From NCBI GenBank assembly GCA_937959375.1, contig CALGLS010000395.1:1-25637 (forward strand): a stretch of DNA of 25,637 bases, read 5' to 3'. The notes below the pieces were generated by a model. It ran no database searches. It was given only the letters and a program-made list of their open reading frames with translations, and was not told the origin of the DNA. Shown here one piece after another: positions 1 to 7,689 of the stretch. This DNA is from an uncultured Saprospiraceae bacterium (lineage in GTDB: Bacteria; Bacteroidota; Bacteroidia; Chitinophagales; Saprospiraceae). The translations under genes were made by a program, and so were the position numbers. The stretch's first letter is position 1. Every line of letters begins with the position of its first letter.

Positions 1-81
1 TTCTTTGCTCAGCCAAATCAAATACAAATCAAAACCAACTTTAGTCCGTTGAATAGCAAAGAGCTTGCTTTTCAAGGTTAA
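1..81 (+). CDS. C-terminal end of an upstream gene (partial)
   Basis: Frame 1 is open from the first base of the window to a TAA at 79-81 and reads 26 residues ending ...NSKELAFQG. The codons look like those of the neighbouring genes, and the next gene starts about 100 bases downstream on the same strand, so this is probably the 3' end of a gene that begins outside the window. The fragment is too short to assign a family. In Bacteroidota, porP/sprF genes often follow a large secreted surface protein, but nothing in these residues proves that here. An accidental open frame cannot be excluded. Confidence 0.4.
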   Translation, partial: FFAQPNQIQIKTNFSPLNSKELAFQG

Positions 82-179
82 AACGCATTGAATTATATTG
101 ATTTGCCATTAATCTCAGTTATTTAAGTTATCGAGATTAATATAAAATATCCTTTGTTTATCCTTTACAATCTAATCAG

Positions 180-1163
180 ATGAAGAAGATATTTACTTTT
201 TTAATTTTACTAGGCTGCATTTACAACATGAATGCACAACAAAGTCCTCAGTATAGCTTGTATATGTTGAATAAGTATGCTATTAATCCAGCTTATGGAG
301 GATTAGACAATTCTCTTAGCTTCACTGGAGTGGTGCGCAAGCAATGGGTCAATCTAGAAGGTAGTCCATTTACACAGCAAATTAATGCACATATGCCTCT
401 TTACAGGTTACGTGGAGGTATTGGCATTACCTTGGAGAACGATATTTTAGGTGCATCAAGAAACAGCACCGCTTTGCTTTCTTATAATTATTGGGTTCAA
501 GTAAATAAAACAAGTTTGTTTTCGGTAGGACTTTCAGCAGGAGTTGTACAAAAGGCCCTAGATGGTACCAAGTTAAGAGCTTCTGGAGGAGAATATAGCG
601 AAAACACAGGCACAATCAATCATAACGATAACAGAATTCCAATAGGATTAGAGACCGCAATAGCTCCAACAGTGAATGGAGGTATCTATTTTCAGAGTAA
701 GCGCTTAGATCTAGGATTTTCGGCTATTAACTTATTGGGAAATGATTTAAAGTTTAACTATTCAGATGGGCAAACGGATTTTTTGCAAAAAAGACACTTT
801 ATGCTCTTTGCAGCGACTAATTTTGAGATAGGAGATTTGATAGAGCTGATGCCATCCGTTCTTATAAAATCGGATATCACGCAAAATCAAGTTGAATTAT
901 CTACGATATTAAGATATAATGGCAATGTTTTTGGAGGAGCATCTATTAGAGGTTATGATAACGTGACCCTCGATGCCGTGGTTTTTATCGCAGGTATGAA
1001 AATCAATGAAAAGACCACATTGGCTTACTCTTATGATTTAACGCTTTCTGATTTGAAAAATGTTAGCGATGGATCTCACGAGATAACAGTAAACTACAAC
1101 CTCAACAAGCCAATTGGGGGAGGAGTGCCACCTCCGATTATTTATAATCCAAGGTTTTTATAG
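180..1163 (+). CDS. PorP/SprF family type IX secretion system outer-membrane protein
   Basis: The 327-residue protein has a Sec signal peptide (about residues 1-19, ending ...NMNA before QQ). The PorP/SprF hallmark LNKYAINPAYGG follows at about 30-41. The rest alternates polar and hydrophobic residues with many glycines, as expected for an outer-membrane beta-barrel of about 300 residues. Family knowledge: PorP/SprF proteins work with the T9SS. They hold or help secrete adhesin-like substrates, and PorP-type proteins link the PorK/N (GldK/N) ring to the outer membrane. Placement 215 bases upstream of gldK fits that role. Many paralogues exist in each genome, so a specific symbol such as sprF would be overreach. 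A near-match to the Bacteroidota -7 box (TATCCTTTG, one base too wide) lies at 148-156. Confidence 0.88.
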   Translation: MKKIFTFLILLGCIYNMNAQQSPQYSLYMLNKYAINPAYGGLDNSLSFTGVVRKQWVNLEGSPFTQQINAHMPLYRLRGGIGITLENDILGASRNSTALLSYNYWVQVNKTSLFSVGLSAGVVQKALDGTKLRASGGEYSENTGTINHNDNRIPIGLETAIAPTVNGGIYFQSKRLDLGFSAINLLGNDLKFNYSDGQTDFLQKRHFMLFAATNFEIGDLIELMPSVLIKSDITQNQVELSTILRYNGNVFGGASIRGYDNVTLDAVVFIAGMKINEKTTLAYSYDLTLSDLKNVSDGSHEITVNYNLNKPIGGGVPPPIIYNPRFL

Positions 1164-1378
1164 CCTTTTGGCAAAATTACATACAAATCTTAAGATTTAA
1201 ATTTGGCGATTAGATACTTTTTAGGTAGATACGCCGTTCATATTTCTGTGTTCGTTAGTACTTTGACTACAAATAGGCAGAAATCAAAAATTAATTTTTG
1301 AATTCAAAAGTAAACAAAGTATATTTACGTTCGCTTTATTGCATTTCTTTAAAAACGAAGGAAAACTCGGGTGTTAAA

Positions 1379-2626
1379 ATGAAAAAACTACTCAAATCTG
1401 CGCTAGTCTTATCTCTATTTCTAACTGTACTGTCATCCTGCGGGACTAAACAGAACGGTCAGCTTATCGGAATAATGGACAGGCCAACATGGAAAGGAAT
1501 CAATCCTTACGGAATGGTATACATCCCATCTGGAACTCTACACATTGGAGCCAGCGATCAGGATGCAACCAGCTCATTTACTCAGAAACCTAAATCCATC
1601 TCAATCCAAGGATTTTACATGGATGATACTGAAATCACTAACAATGAGTATCGTCAGTTTGTTTACTGGGTAAGAGATTCTTTAGCTCATACTTACCAAG
1701 AGCACTTCACTGAAACTGAAGATGGAGACGAGCGTCTTGACTGGGATATGGAAGTTGATTGGGAGGACAACGAGTCTCTTGAGGAACTTTGGTACCAAGG
1801 CGATGACAAATTCGCTGGTAAAAAAGAATTAAATGTTTCTAAACTAGAATACGAATACGAATGGTTGGATTGGCAGAAAGCTGCTCATTCAAAAGATGTA
1901 TCTCGTACTTCTTTAATCAAAAGAGACAAAGCACTCGTATATCCTGATACATTAGTATGGATTCGCGATTTTGCTTACTCTTATAACGAGCCAATGACTC
2001 GTAACTACTTCTGGCACCCAGCCTTTGATGATTATCCAGTAGTTGGTGTTGATTGGAAAATGGCTACTGCCTTTTCTTACTGGAGAACTAAATTATGGAA
2101 CTCTTACCAAGCCTACAGAGGTGACGGTGTGAATTCTGAAGATTTCCGTTTACCAACTGAACACGAATGGGAGTACGCAGCACGTGGTGGACACGATATG
2201 GCGCCTTACCCATGGGGTGGATACTATCTAAGAAATGCAAAAGGTTGTTTGTTAGCGAACTTCAAACCTGGCCGTGGTAACTATCCTGAAGATGGTGGTT
2301 TGTATACTGTAAAAGCAGATGCATACTTTCCAAACGATTACGGTCTATACAACATGGCTGGTAACGTTTCAGAATGGACGAACACCGCTTTTCACGAAAA
2401 TGCTTATTCATTTTTACATGACTTAAACCCTGATTTGCGTTATGACGCTACAGATGATGATTCTGAAGCTCAAAAGCGTAAAGTAATCAGAGGTGGATCT
2501 TGGAAAGACATTGCACATTACCTACAAACTGGTAACCGTCACTGGGAATTTCAAGATACAACTAAGTCTTATATCGGATTCCGTTGTGCGCTTACCTTCT
2601 TAGGTCGCTCAATCAACGACTTCTAA
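1379..2626 (+). CDS. gldK: GldK, T9SS outer-membrane ring lipoprotein
   Basis: The product is a 415-residue lipoprotein. The frame is open upstream to a TTG at 1298, but the ATG at 1379 is preferred because it directly begins a lipoprotein signal peptide (MKKLLKSALVL...) ending in lipobox LSSC, with Cys21 as the acylated residue. The body has the formylglycine-generating-enzyme/sulfatase-modifying fold seen in GldK/PorK: YGMVYIPSGT near the start, DWKMATAFSYW, RLPTEHEWEYAARGG, NMAGNVSEW, VIRGGSW and a final GFRC. An acidic insertion lies at about 111-142. Family knowledge: GldK forms a periplasmic ring with GldN under the outer membrane and has no known catalytic activity. gldL, gldM and gldN follow in the canonical order. 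A TAAATTTG at 1198-1205 matches the TAnnTTTG -7 box but lacks a well-spaced -33 element, so the promoter remains uncertain. Confidence 0.95.
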   Translation: MKKLLKSALVLSLFLTVLSSCGTKQNGQLIGIMDRPTWKGINPYGMVYIPSGTLHIGASDQDATSSFTQKPKSISIQGFYMDDTEITNNEYRQFVYWVRDSLAHTYQEHFTETEDGDERLDWDMEVDWEDNESLEELWYQGDDKFAGKKELNVSKLEYEYEWLDWQKAAHSKDVSRTSLIKRDKALVYPDTLVWIRDFAYSYNEPMTRNYFWHPAFDDYPVVGVDWKMATAFSYWRTKLWNSYQAYRGDGVNSEDFRLPTEHEWEYAARGGHDMAPYPWGGYYLRNAKGCLLANFKPGRGNYPEDGGLYTVKADAYFPNDYGLYNMAGNVSEWTNTAFHENAYSFLHDLNPDLRYDATDDDSEAQKRKVIRGGSWKDIAHYLQTGNRHWEFQDTTKSYIGFRCALTFLGRSINDF

Positions 2627-2642
2627 AAATATACACCTCGCT

Positions 2643-2675
2643 CAGAATGGATATGTATCACACATATCCATTCTG
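2643..2675 (+). other. Perfect 14-bp hairpin between gldK and gldL
   Basis: Arms 2643-2656 and 2662-2675 are exactly complementary over 14 bp (CAGAATGGATATGT and its complement) around a 5-base loop, 17 bases after the gldK stop. No T-tract follows, so it is not a standard intrinsic terminator. It could act as a partial terminator or as an mRNA-processing or 3'-end-stabilising element that sets gldK output apart from gldLMN. Confidence 0.7.
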
Positions 2676-2858
2676 ATTTAGGTACTATATTCTCTGATCT
2701 ACCTATAGATCCTACCTACTTGTGAAAACTCCATGAAAAAATATGTAACTTTTTTATAGCATAGCGTTAAGCATATGGTATAGGTTTTGTAATTCGATAT
2801 CGACTTATAAAATCCCCCCGTATTGGAATAAATTAACTAACCTTAAATGATTTAAAAA

Positions 2859-3449
2859 ATGAGTTTCTTAAAATCAAAAATGTTTAAATACGTTAAGAAC
2901 CTATTGATTGGTTGTGGTGCCGCGATTGTACTTATTGGAGCACTTTTCAAGCTTGAAAGTTGGCCTTATGCGAGTGAAATGCTTATCGTTGGTTTGAGTA
3001 TTGAAGCATTTATTTTCTTATTCTTAGGATTAATCGGTCCAGAACCTGATTATTACTGGAATAAACTTTATCCAGGATTGAATGAATATGATTCAAATAT
3101 TGCTCCTCTTACTGCAGGAGGACAAGCTGCAACTACACCAGGTCTTAACGGTGAAGTAGTAGAAGAACAGTTAGGTGGAATGCTTAACGAACTACAGGGA
3201 ATGTCAAAAAGCCTTGGTTCACTTAAAGCACTTCAGGAAGTTGATTTCTCACAAACAGGTGATCAACTAAAGGGTATGAACAACTTTTATACTCGAATGA
3301 ACGAATCTATGTCAATGCTTAGCAACTCTCTAGACGATACTAAAGCGTACGGAGAACAACTATCTGCATTGAACAAAAATTTAAGTTCATTGAACAATGT
3401 ATACGGTAATGTACTTTCTGCTATGTCTAACATGGGCGGTAAGTCGTAA
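2859..3449 (+). CDS. gldL: GldL, T9SS/gliding motor inner-membrane stator-like subunit
   Basis: The product has 196 residues, with two close transmembrane helices (about 13-30 and 40-60) and then a mostly hydrophilic cytoplasmic tail rich in Leu, Ser, Asn and Met (about 85-196) with coiled-coil character. Glu49 lies in the second helix, the position of the functionally essential glutamate of Flavobacterium GldL, and Lys31 lies at the end of the first. Family knowledge: five GldL surround two GldM, and proton flow across the inner membrane through this complex drives rotation that powers T9SS export and gliding. The start ATG follows an A-rich leader, and gldM starts 50 bases after the stop. 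The 232 bases upstream contain the gldK-gldL hairpin and could hold a promoter, but no full consensus was found there. Confidence 0.95.
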   Translation: MSFLKSKMFKYVKNLLIGCGAAIVLIGALFKLESWPYASEMLIVGLSIEAFIFLFLGLIGPEPDYYWNKLYPGLNEYDSNIAPLTAGGQAATTPGLNGEVVEEQLGGMLNELQGMSKSLGSLKALQEVDFSQTGDQLKGMNNFYTRMNESMSMLSNSLDDTKAYGEQLSALNKNLSSLNNVYGNVLSAMSNMGGKS

Positions 3450-3499
3450 TTATCCCATTGTCAATATTCATCCATTTCCTAACTAAAAACTAAAGACAA

Positions 3500-5152
3500 A
3501 TGTCTATACCTAAGGAACCGAGGCAGTTGATGATCAACTTAATGTACTTGGTACTAACTGCCCTCTTGGCCCTAAACGTTTCTGCAGAGGTGATGAACGC
3601 TTTCTTTGATTTGGACAAAAGTATGAAAGTGTCTAATGATTTGACTAAGCAAGGTGTTGAATCCACTAAGAAAGGTATTCAACCACTCCTTGAAAAGAAA
3701 CCTAAGTTGCAAGCTCCCCTAAATAATGGGATTGATGCTGTAAATAAAGAAGTAAATGAATTCGTTGCTTTCGTTGAGACTATCAAAGATGGTTTGATCG
3801 ATGGATCTGGTAACAAAGATGGTACTCATAATGATGAGGACTATATTAAAGGTGATCGAAAAAATAAACCTAAAGGAAAGAAGAACAAAGATGTTACTTC
3901 TAAAATGTTAGTTCTTGGCTACCCTGGACAAGGGAAAGAGCCTCAAGGACCAATCATTGCTGAAAAATTTAAAGCCCTTAAAGGTAAATTAATTGAGATC
4001 TACTCCAATACTATCAGTAACGAAGACGTTATGACTGAAGGTAAATTAAAAGCCGAAGAAGTAGCGGAAAGAATTAAAGATATTGAATCTTCTCTTCCTC
4101 TTACAATTGAGTCGGATGAGGAAATTCAAGCAAAGTCAAAAGACGGTAAAGCTAAATCATGGTCTGAATACAAATTCAAGCAAATGCCTTTAGCAGCTGT
4201 TCTTCCAGTACTTACTAAGCTACAGACAGACGCAAGAAACTCTGAAGCAACTCTAGTCAACAAGATGGCTGAGTTAGTAGGTGGTAGAGAAATCAAGTTG
4301 AACAAATTCTTCCCTGTAATTAATGCCAAGAAAGGGTATGTAATTAAAGGTGAAAAATTTGAAGCAACTGTTCAGATTGGTGCTTACTCATCAGAATTTG
4401 GTAAGAACTCTTCTATCTCTGTAAATGGTAAATCTGTAAACCTTGTTGATGGTGTTGGTAAATTCACTGAAACTGCCAATACTACAGGAAAGCGTAAGCT
4501 TAAACTGAAATCAAACGTTACAAATCCAATTACAGGTGAGAAGTATGCTTCTGACTCTGAATTTGAATATGAAGTTGGTGTTCGTTCTGCAACTGTTTCT
4601 GCCGATAAGATGAATGTATTCTACATCGGTGTTGACAACCCTGTATCTGTTACTGTTGCTGGTGCATCAAGTAACGAAGTGAAAGCTAGCGGTACTGGTT
4701 GTAACTTGAGAAAGAACGGTAAGGGAGGTTATATCGCAACGGCGACTACTCCTGGAAAAGCAACAATCAATGTATCAGGTGGTGGATTACCAAATACACC
4801 ATTCAACTTCCGTGTGAAGCGTATTCCTGATCCAATGGCACGTTTGTCTAAATCAAACGGTGGTGCAATGGGTAACGGTGAGTTTAAAGCACAAGGAGGT
4901 GTGGGAGCATTCCTTGATAACTTTGACTTCGAAGCTACTTGTAAAATCCAAGGATACAACTTGACTTACGTTGCAAAGCGTCAAGATCCAGTTGAATCTA
5001 ACAACGGTGGAGCTCGATACAACGCTAAATCTAAGCGTTTAGTTAATCAAGCAAAACCAGGTGATATTTACTACTTTGACAACGTGAAAGCTAAATGCCC
5101 TGGAGATAAAGCTGGTCGTAAGATCAACTCTATGGTATTCAAAATTAAATAA
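3500..5152 (+). CDS. gldM: GldM, T9SS/gliding motor periplasm-spanning subunit
   Basis: The product has 550 residues, somewhat longer than the roughly 510-520 typical of GldM. It opens with MSIPKEPRQLMINLMYLVLT, the conserved GldM start: a short cytoplasmic tail with Arg8, then one transmembrane helix (about 11-30). Family knowledge: this N-terminal Arg region interacts with the GldL glutamate in the motor core, and the large periplasmic part forms a dimeric shaft of four domains reaching the GldK/N ring. Here the first domain is helical (to about 250) and the later part is beta-rich. A Lys-rich, low-complexity insertion at about 101-130 (GDRKNKPKGKKNK) probably accounts for part of the extra length. 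It is in one transcription direction with gldL and gldN. Confidence 0.95.
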   Translation: MSIPKEPRQLMINLMYLVLTALLALNVSAEVMNAFFDLDKSMKVSNDLTKQGVESTKKGIQPLLEKKPKLQAPLNNGIDAVNKEVNEFVAFVETIKDGLIDGSGNKDGTHNDEDYIKGDRKNKPKGKKNKDVTSKMLVLGYPGQGKEPQGPIIAEKFKALKGKLIEIYSNTISNEDVMTEGKLKAEEVAERIKDIESSLPLTIESDEEIQAKSKDGKAKSWSEYKFKQMPLAAVLPVLTKLQTDARNSEATLVNKMAELVGGREIKLNKFFPVINAKKGYVIKGEKFEATVQIGAYSSEFGKNSSISVNGKSVNLVDGVGKFTETANTTGKRKLKLKSNVTNPITGEKYASDSEFEYEVGVRSATVSADKMNVFYIGVDNPVSVTVAGASSNEVKASGTGCNLRKNGKGGYIATATTPGKATINVSGGGLPNTPFNFRVKRIPDPMARLSKSNGGAMGNGEFKAQGGVGAFLDNFDFEATCKIQGYNLTYVAKRQDPVESNNGGARYNAKSKRLVNQAKPGDIYYFDNVKAKCPGDKAGRKINSMVFKIK

Positions 5153-5164
5153 AATATCCTCTTA

Positions 5165-5198
5165 AATAATGTTGCGATCTTTCGGTCGCAACATTATT
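5165..5198 (+). other. Perfect 13-bp hairpin between gldM and gldN
   Basis: Arms 5165-5177 (AATAATGTTGCGA) and 5186-5198 are exactly complementary. The 8-base loop can pair two further steps, leaving a TTTC tetraloop. It begins 13 bases after the gldM stop and ends 46 bases before gldN. It is followed by CTAAGAAAATTT rather than a T-run, so partial termination, RNA processing or protection of the gldM 3' end are all more likely than full termination. Confidence 0.7.
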
Positions 5199-5244
5199 CT
5201 AAGAAAATTTACAAACATACTTTATTTCATTAAAAGTAAAAGTC

Positions 5245-6114
5245 ATGAAGATCGTTATTAAATTATTGAGTGCATGCATGCTTATGTTTTTGTTCGTTTC
5301 AACTTCTGTTGTAAATGCTCAAATACCCGAAGAAGTAGACACTGAAGCTTCTGATCCTGACATGGATCGACCATTAGATGATATTGTTGAGAAAAGAATT
5401 ATTGACGATCGAATGGTTTTAAAATATCAACCTCTTCGTGAGGCAGATATCTTTTGGGAAAAGCGTATTTGGAGAGTTATCGACATTAGAGAGAAAATGA
5501 ACCTCCCTTTTGCATACCCAGAAATGCCTTTCTTCTCTATCCTTATGGATGCAGCTACAAATGGTGACATCACTGTTTACAGTACAGAAGATGATAAATT
5601 CTCTTCTTCTCTTCAAGCAAATGAAGTAGCTTCTATGGGAGCAACTGTGGATACAGTAATCACATTTGATCCAGAAACTTACGAAGAGCAAATTCAGGTA
5701 GTTCGTAACGAACTTAACCCTGAAGATGTAAAGCGTTTTAGAATCAAAGAAGTTTGGTTCTTCGATGAGCAAACCTCTACACTACAAGTTAGAGTATTAG
5801 GTATTGCACCTCTTATCGATGTAAAAGATGAAAATGGTAACTTCAGATATGAAAAGCCAATGTTTTGGGTTTACTATCCTGAATGCCGTGAGATTCTTGC
5901 ACGTCACCAAGTATTTAATGTTGGAAACGATGCAGCATTAAACACATGGGAAGATTTATTCGAAATGCGTTTCTTCTCTAGCTATATCTATAAATCGTCA
6001 AACGTTCACGATTTACGTTTGCAAGATTACTTGAGTGGAGTTGATCTACTCTTAGAAGCGGATAAAATCAAACAAGAAATTTTCAACTTTGAACATGATC
6101 TCTGGTCATATTAA
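5245..6114 (+). CDS. gldN: GldN, T9SS periplasmic ring protein
   Basis: The 289-residue protein has a Sec signal peptide (about 1-25, ending VVNA before QIPEE). The mature part resembles GldN/PorN: DDRMVLKYQPLREADIFWEKRIWRVIDIREKMN, later RFRIKEVWFFDEQTSTLQVRVLGIAPL, and WVYYPECREIL near 205-220. It is slightly shorter than Flavobacterium GldN (a little over 300). Family knowledge: GldN binds the lipoprotein GldK to form the large ring under the outer membrane that receives the GldM shaft, and it is required for T9SS export. It is the last gene of the cluster, closed by a strong intrinsic terminator 18 bases after its stop. Confidence 0.94.
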   Translation: MKIVIKLLSACMLMFLFVSTSVVNAQIPEEVDTEASDPDMDRPLDDIVEKRIIDDRMVLKYQPLREADIFWEKRIWRVIDIREKMNLPFAYPEMPFFSILMDAATNGDITVYSTEDDKFSSSLQANEVASMGATVDTVITFDPETYEEQIQVVRNELNPEDVKRFRIKEVWFFDEQTSTLQVRVLGIAPLIDVKDENGNFRYEKPMFWVYYPECREILARHQVFNVGNDAALNTWEDLFEMRFFSSYIYKSSNVHDLRLQDYLSGVDLLLEADKIKQEIFNFEHDLWSY

Positions 6115-6132
6115 TCACAGTTAGAAAACAAA

Positions 6133-6170
6133 CAAAAAGCCCGATCGTCAACTGACAATCGGGCTTTTTG
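6133..6170 (+). terminator. Intrinsic terminator of the gld cluster
   Basis: A 13-bp stem (6133-6145 with 6158-6170; CAAAAAGCCCGAT and its complement) closes a loop that can fold further through GTC/GAC. The 3' arm ends in CTTTTTG and is GC-rich just before the T-run, a textbook rho-independent terminator. The A-run on the 5' side makes it potentially bidirectional, so it could also stop antisense reading. Confidence 0.87.
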
Positions 6171-6271
6171 CATTTCTCTCAGCATCTCGCTATCCTTGGC
6201 TACACTACAAACACACATACGCACGATATCGGACAGACAGAATTAAGACCACAAAGATATCCCTCATGAAC

Positions 6272-6317
6272 AACCCTAAAAGGGTTCCCCACGATTCACT
6301 CCAATTAAAAATCGGGG
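6272..6317 (-). terminator. Candidate 3'-end hairpins of the glycosyltransferase operon
   Basis: Just past the stop of the minus-strand GT-C gene are two small inverted repeats. One is CCCC..GATT (6287-6296, two-base bulge) with AATCGGGG (6310-6317). The other is a 6-bp stem with AAA loop, AACCCT/AGGGTT (6272-6286). Neither has a clear T-run on the minus strand. They may end the operon together with the palindromic gldN terminator further on, but support is weak. Confidence 0.3.
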
Positions 6318-6329
6318 ACGCTAAAAAAA

Positions 6330-7664
6330 CTAATCTCCCTCCAACAAACCTCGCCTCTCCCAATTCAAAAACTCATATCCAAACAACAAGTAAACCAAGA
6401 CATACTCAAATCCCACCACCCACAAGTTCTCAGTATAAACAGCATAGCTATAATTAATATAAGTTAACCAAATCAAGCCAGACCATAAAATTGGAAAGCG
6501 AAACGAAGTAAATACACAAAGTACAATTGGCAAACTCACATACCAAGGATGCACAGTAGTCGTCACCGCCAAATAGCAACAAATAGAAAAAAGCATAGCT
6601 TCAGGTAAATACTTCCATTGAATATTTTTTTCTCGCCAAGCAATTCCTAAGATACCTAGGAATGCAGTCAGTCCAAGAATTGGCCCCAGCATTTGAATCA
6701 GATTATAACCTTTGATCTGAAAACCAATATAACGCGCTAAGTAATAGATGCTAGCGTTAAACTCAAATTTTTGGAAATAGAGGTTGAGGCTGTCGCCAAA
6801 ATTAGAAATGAAAACGCCATTGATCATCGGAGCGAAAAGAAGCACTAGTGTTATTCCAACGACAGTGAAATAATAGAAACTCTGCTTCCATCCCAAACGA
6901 CGAATCAATAAAGGCAAAAATATAAGGGGCAATAACTTAGAGGCAATAGAAAGTGCAATTGCGATAGCAGATGTTTTCCAACGTTTTTTAACCAACAACC
7001 AAATAGACAAACAAAGAAAAAAGATCATCGGAGCTTCAAAATGAAGATTTCCAGTCAACTCAATAATGATGAGCGGATTCAAAGCATAGAGTAAAGCATT
7101 CTTAATTGATAACTTAAAATGTGCTAAGAGTTTGACTAAGAGTACAATCGTACCCGTTTCGAAAAGAACAAATAACAGCTTCATTAATAAAGCATTCCCC
7201 CAAACACTAGTAGGAAACACAAAAGTAGTGAAGGCAAAAATGAGCTGACAAACTGGAGGATAAATCGTAAAATATTCTGGTGAGTTCAACTCATTGTATA
7301 AAGCCTTATCAAGACCTTGTACCGTAACCTCCGAGTCAATATAATAGGAGGGAAGATGATCAAACGGATTTATTCCATTATTAATCAAACGGCCATCCCA
7401 AACAAAACGATAAATGTCATCTGATAAATTAGGAACGCCAAAGATCAATAAAAAGCGAAGCAGAATTCCAAGTCCTAGGAAAAAGTACACGCTCTTAAGA
7501 TGGTATACGTTTTTGAAAATATGCCAATAGATTAAAAAGAAAGCTAAGCTAAATGGTAAGATATCTGAAAAAACGTTTTGTTCTGCTTTATATCCTAGTC
7601 CCCAAGTTAGCACAATCAAGATGATCGACCAAAAATATTTTTCCCAAGGACGAAGGTTCTCCAT
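6330..7664 (-). CDS. GT-C fold membrane glycosyltransferase (mannosyltransferase-like)
   Basis: The 444-residue polytopic protein has about 11 predicted hydrophobic helices. After the second or third helix comes NLSDDIYRFVWDGRLINNG (about 79-97). It contains the Asp-Asp of the first outer loop typical of GT-C enzymes (PIG-M/Alg and bacterial GT87/DUF2029-type mannosyltransferases), which use polyprenyl-phosphate sugars. YPPVCQLIFAF and LNPLIIIELTGNLHFEAPMIF are also usual in this group. It is the last gene of a three-gene minus-strand operon, 25 bases after the processive GT2. The first gene of the operon is a DPM1-like enzyme that would make the lipid-linked sugar this protein could use. Sugar and acceptor are not deducible from sequence. 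Confidence 0.82.
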   Translation of the reverse strand: MENLRPWEKYFWSIILIVLTWGLGYKAEQNVFSDILPFSLAFFLIYWHIFKNVYHLKSVYFFLGLGILLRFLLIFGVPNLSDDIYRFVWDGRLINNGINPFDHLPSYYIDSEVTVQGLDKALYNELNSPEYFTIYPPVCQLIFAFTTFVFPTSVWGNALLMKLLFVLFETGTIVLLVKLLAHFKLSIKNALLYALNPLIIIELTGNLHFEAPMIFFLCLSIWLLVKKRWKTSAIAIALSIASKLLPLIFLPLLIRRLGWKQSFYYFTVVGITLVLLFAPMINGVFISNFGDSLNLYFQKFEFNASIYYLARYIGFQIKGYNLIQMLGPILGLTAFLGILGIAWREKNIQWKYLPEAMLFSICCYLAVTTTVHPWYVSLPIVLCVFTSFRFPILWSGLIWLTYINYSYAVYTENLWVVGFEYVLVYLLFGYEFLNWERRGLLEGD

Positions 7665-7689
7665 TTTAAGCGAAAGCTTTTATAAACTC

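Noticed and set aside
1298..1378. Upstream TTG start extending gldK by 27 residues
   Set aside because: The extension would bury the lipoprotein signal peptide that begins exactly at ATG 1379.
6266..6457. 63-codon plus-strand open frame rich in Pro, Thr and Asn
   Set aside because: Mostly antisense to the 3' end of the GT-C gene, with low-complexity composition and no start context.
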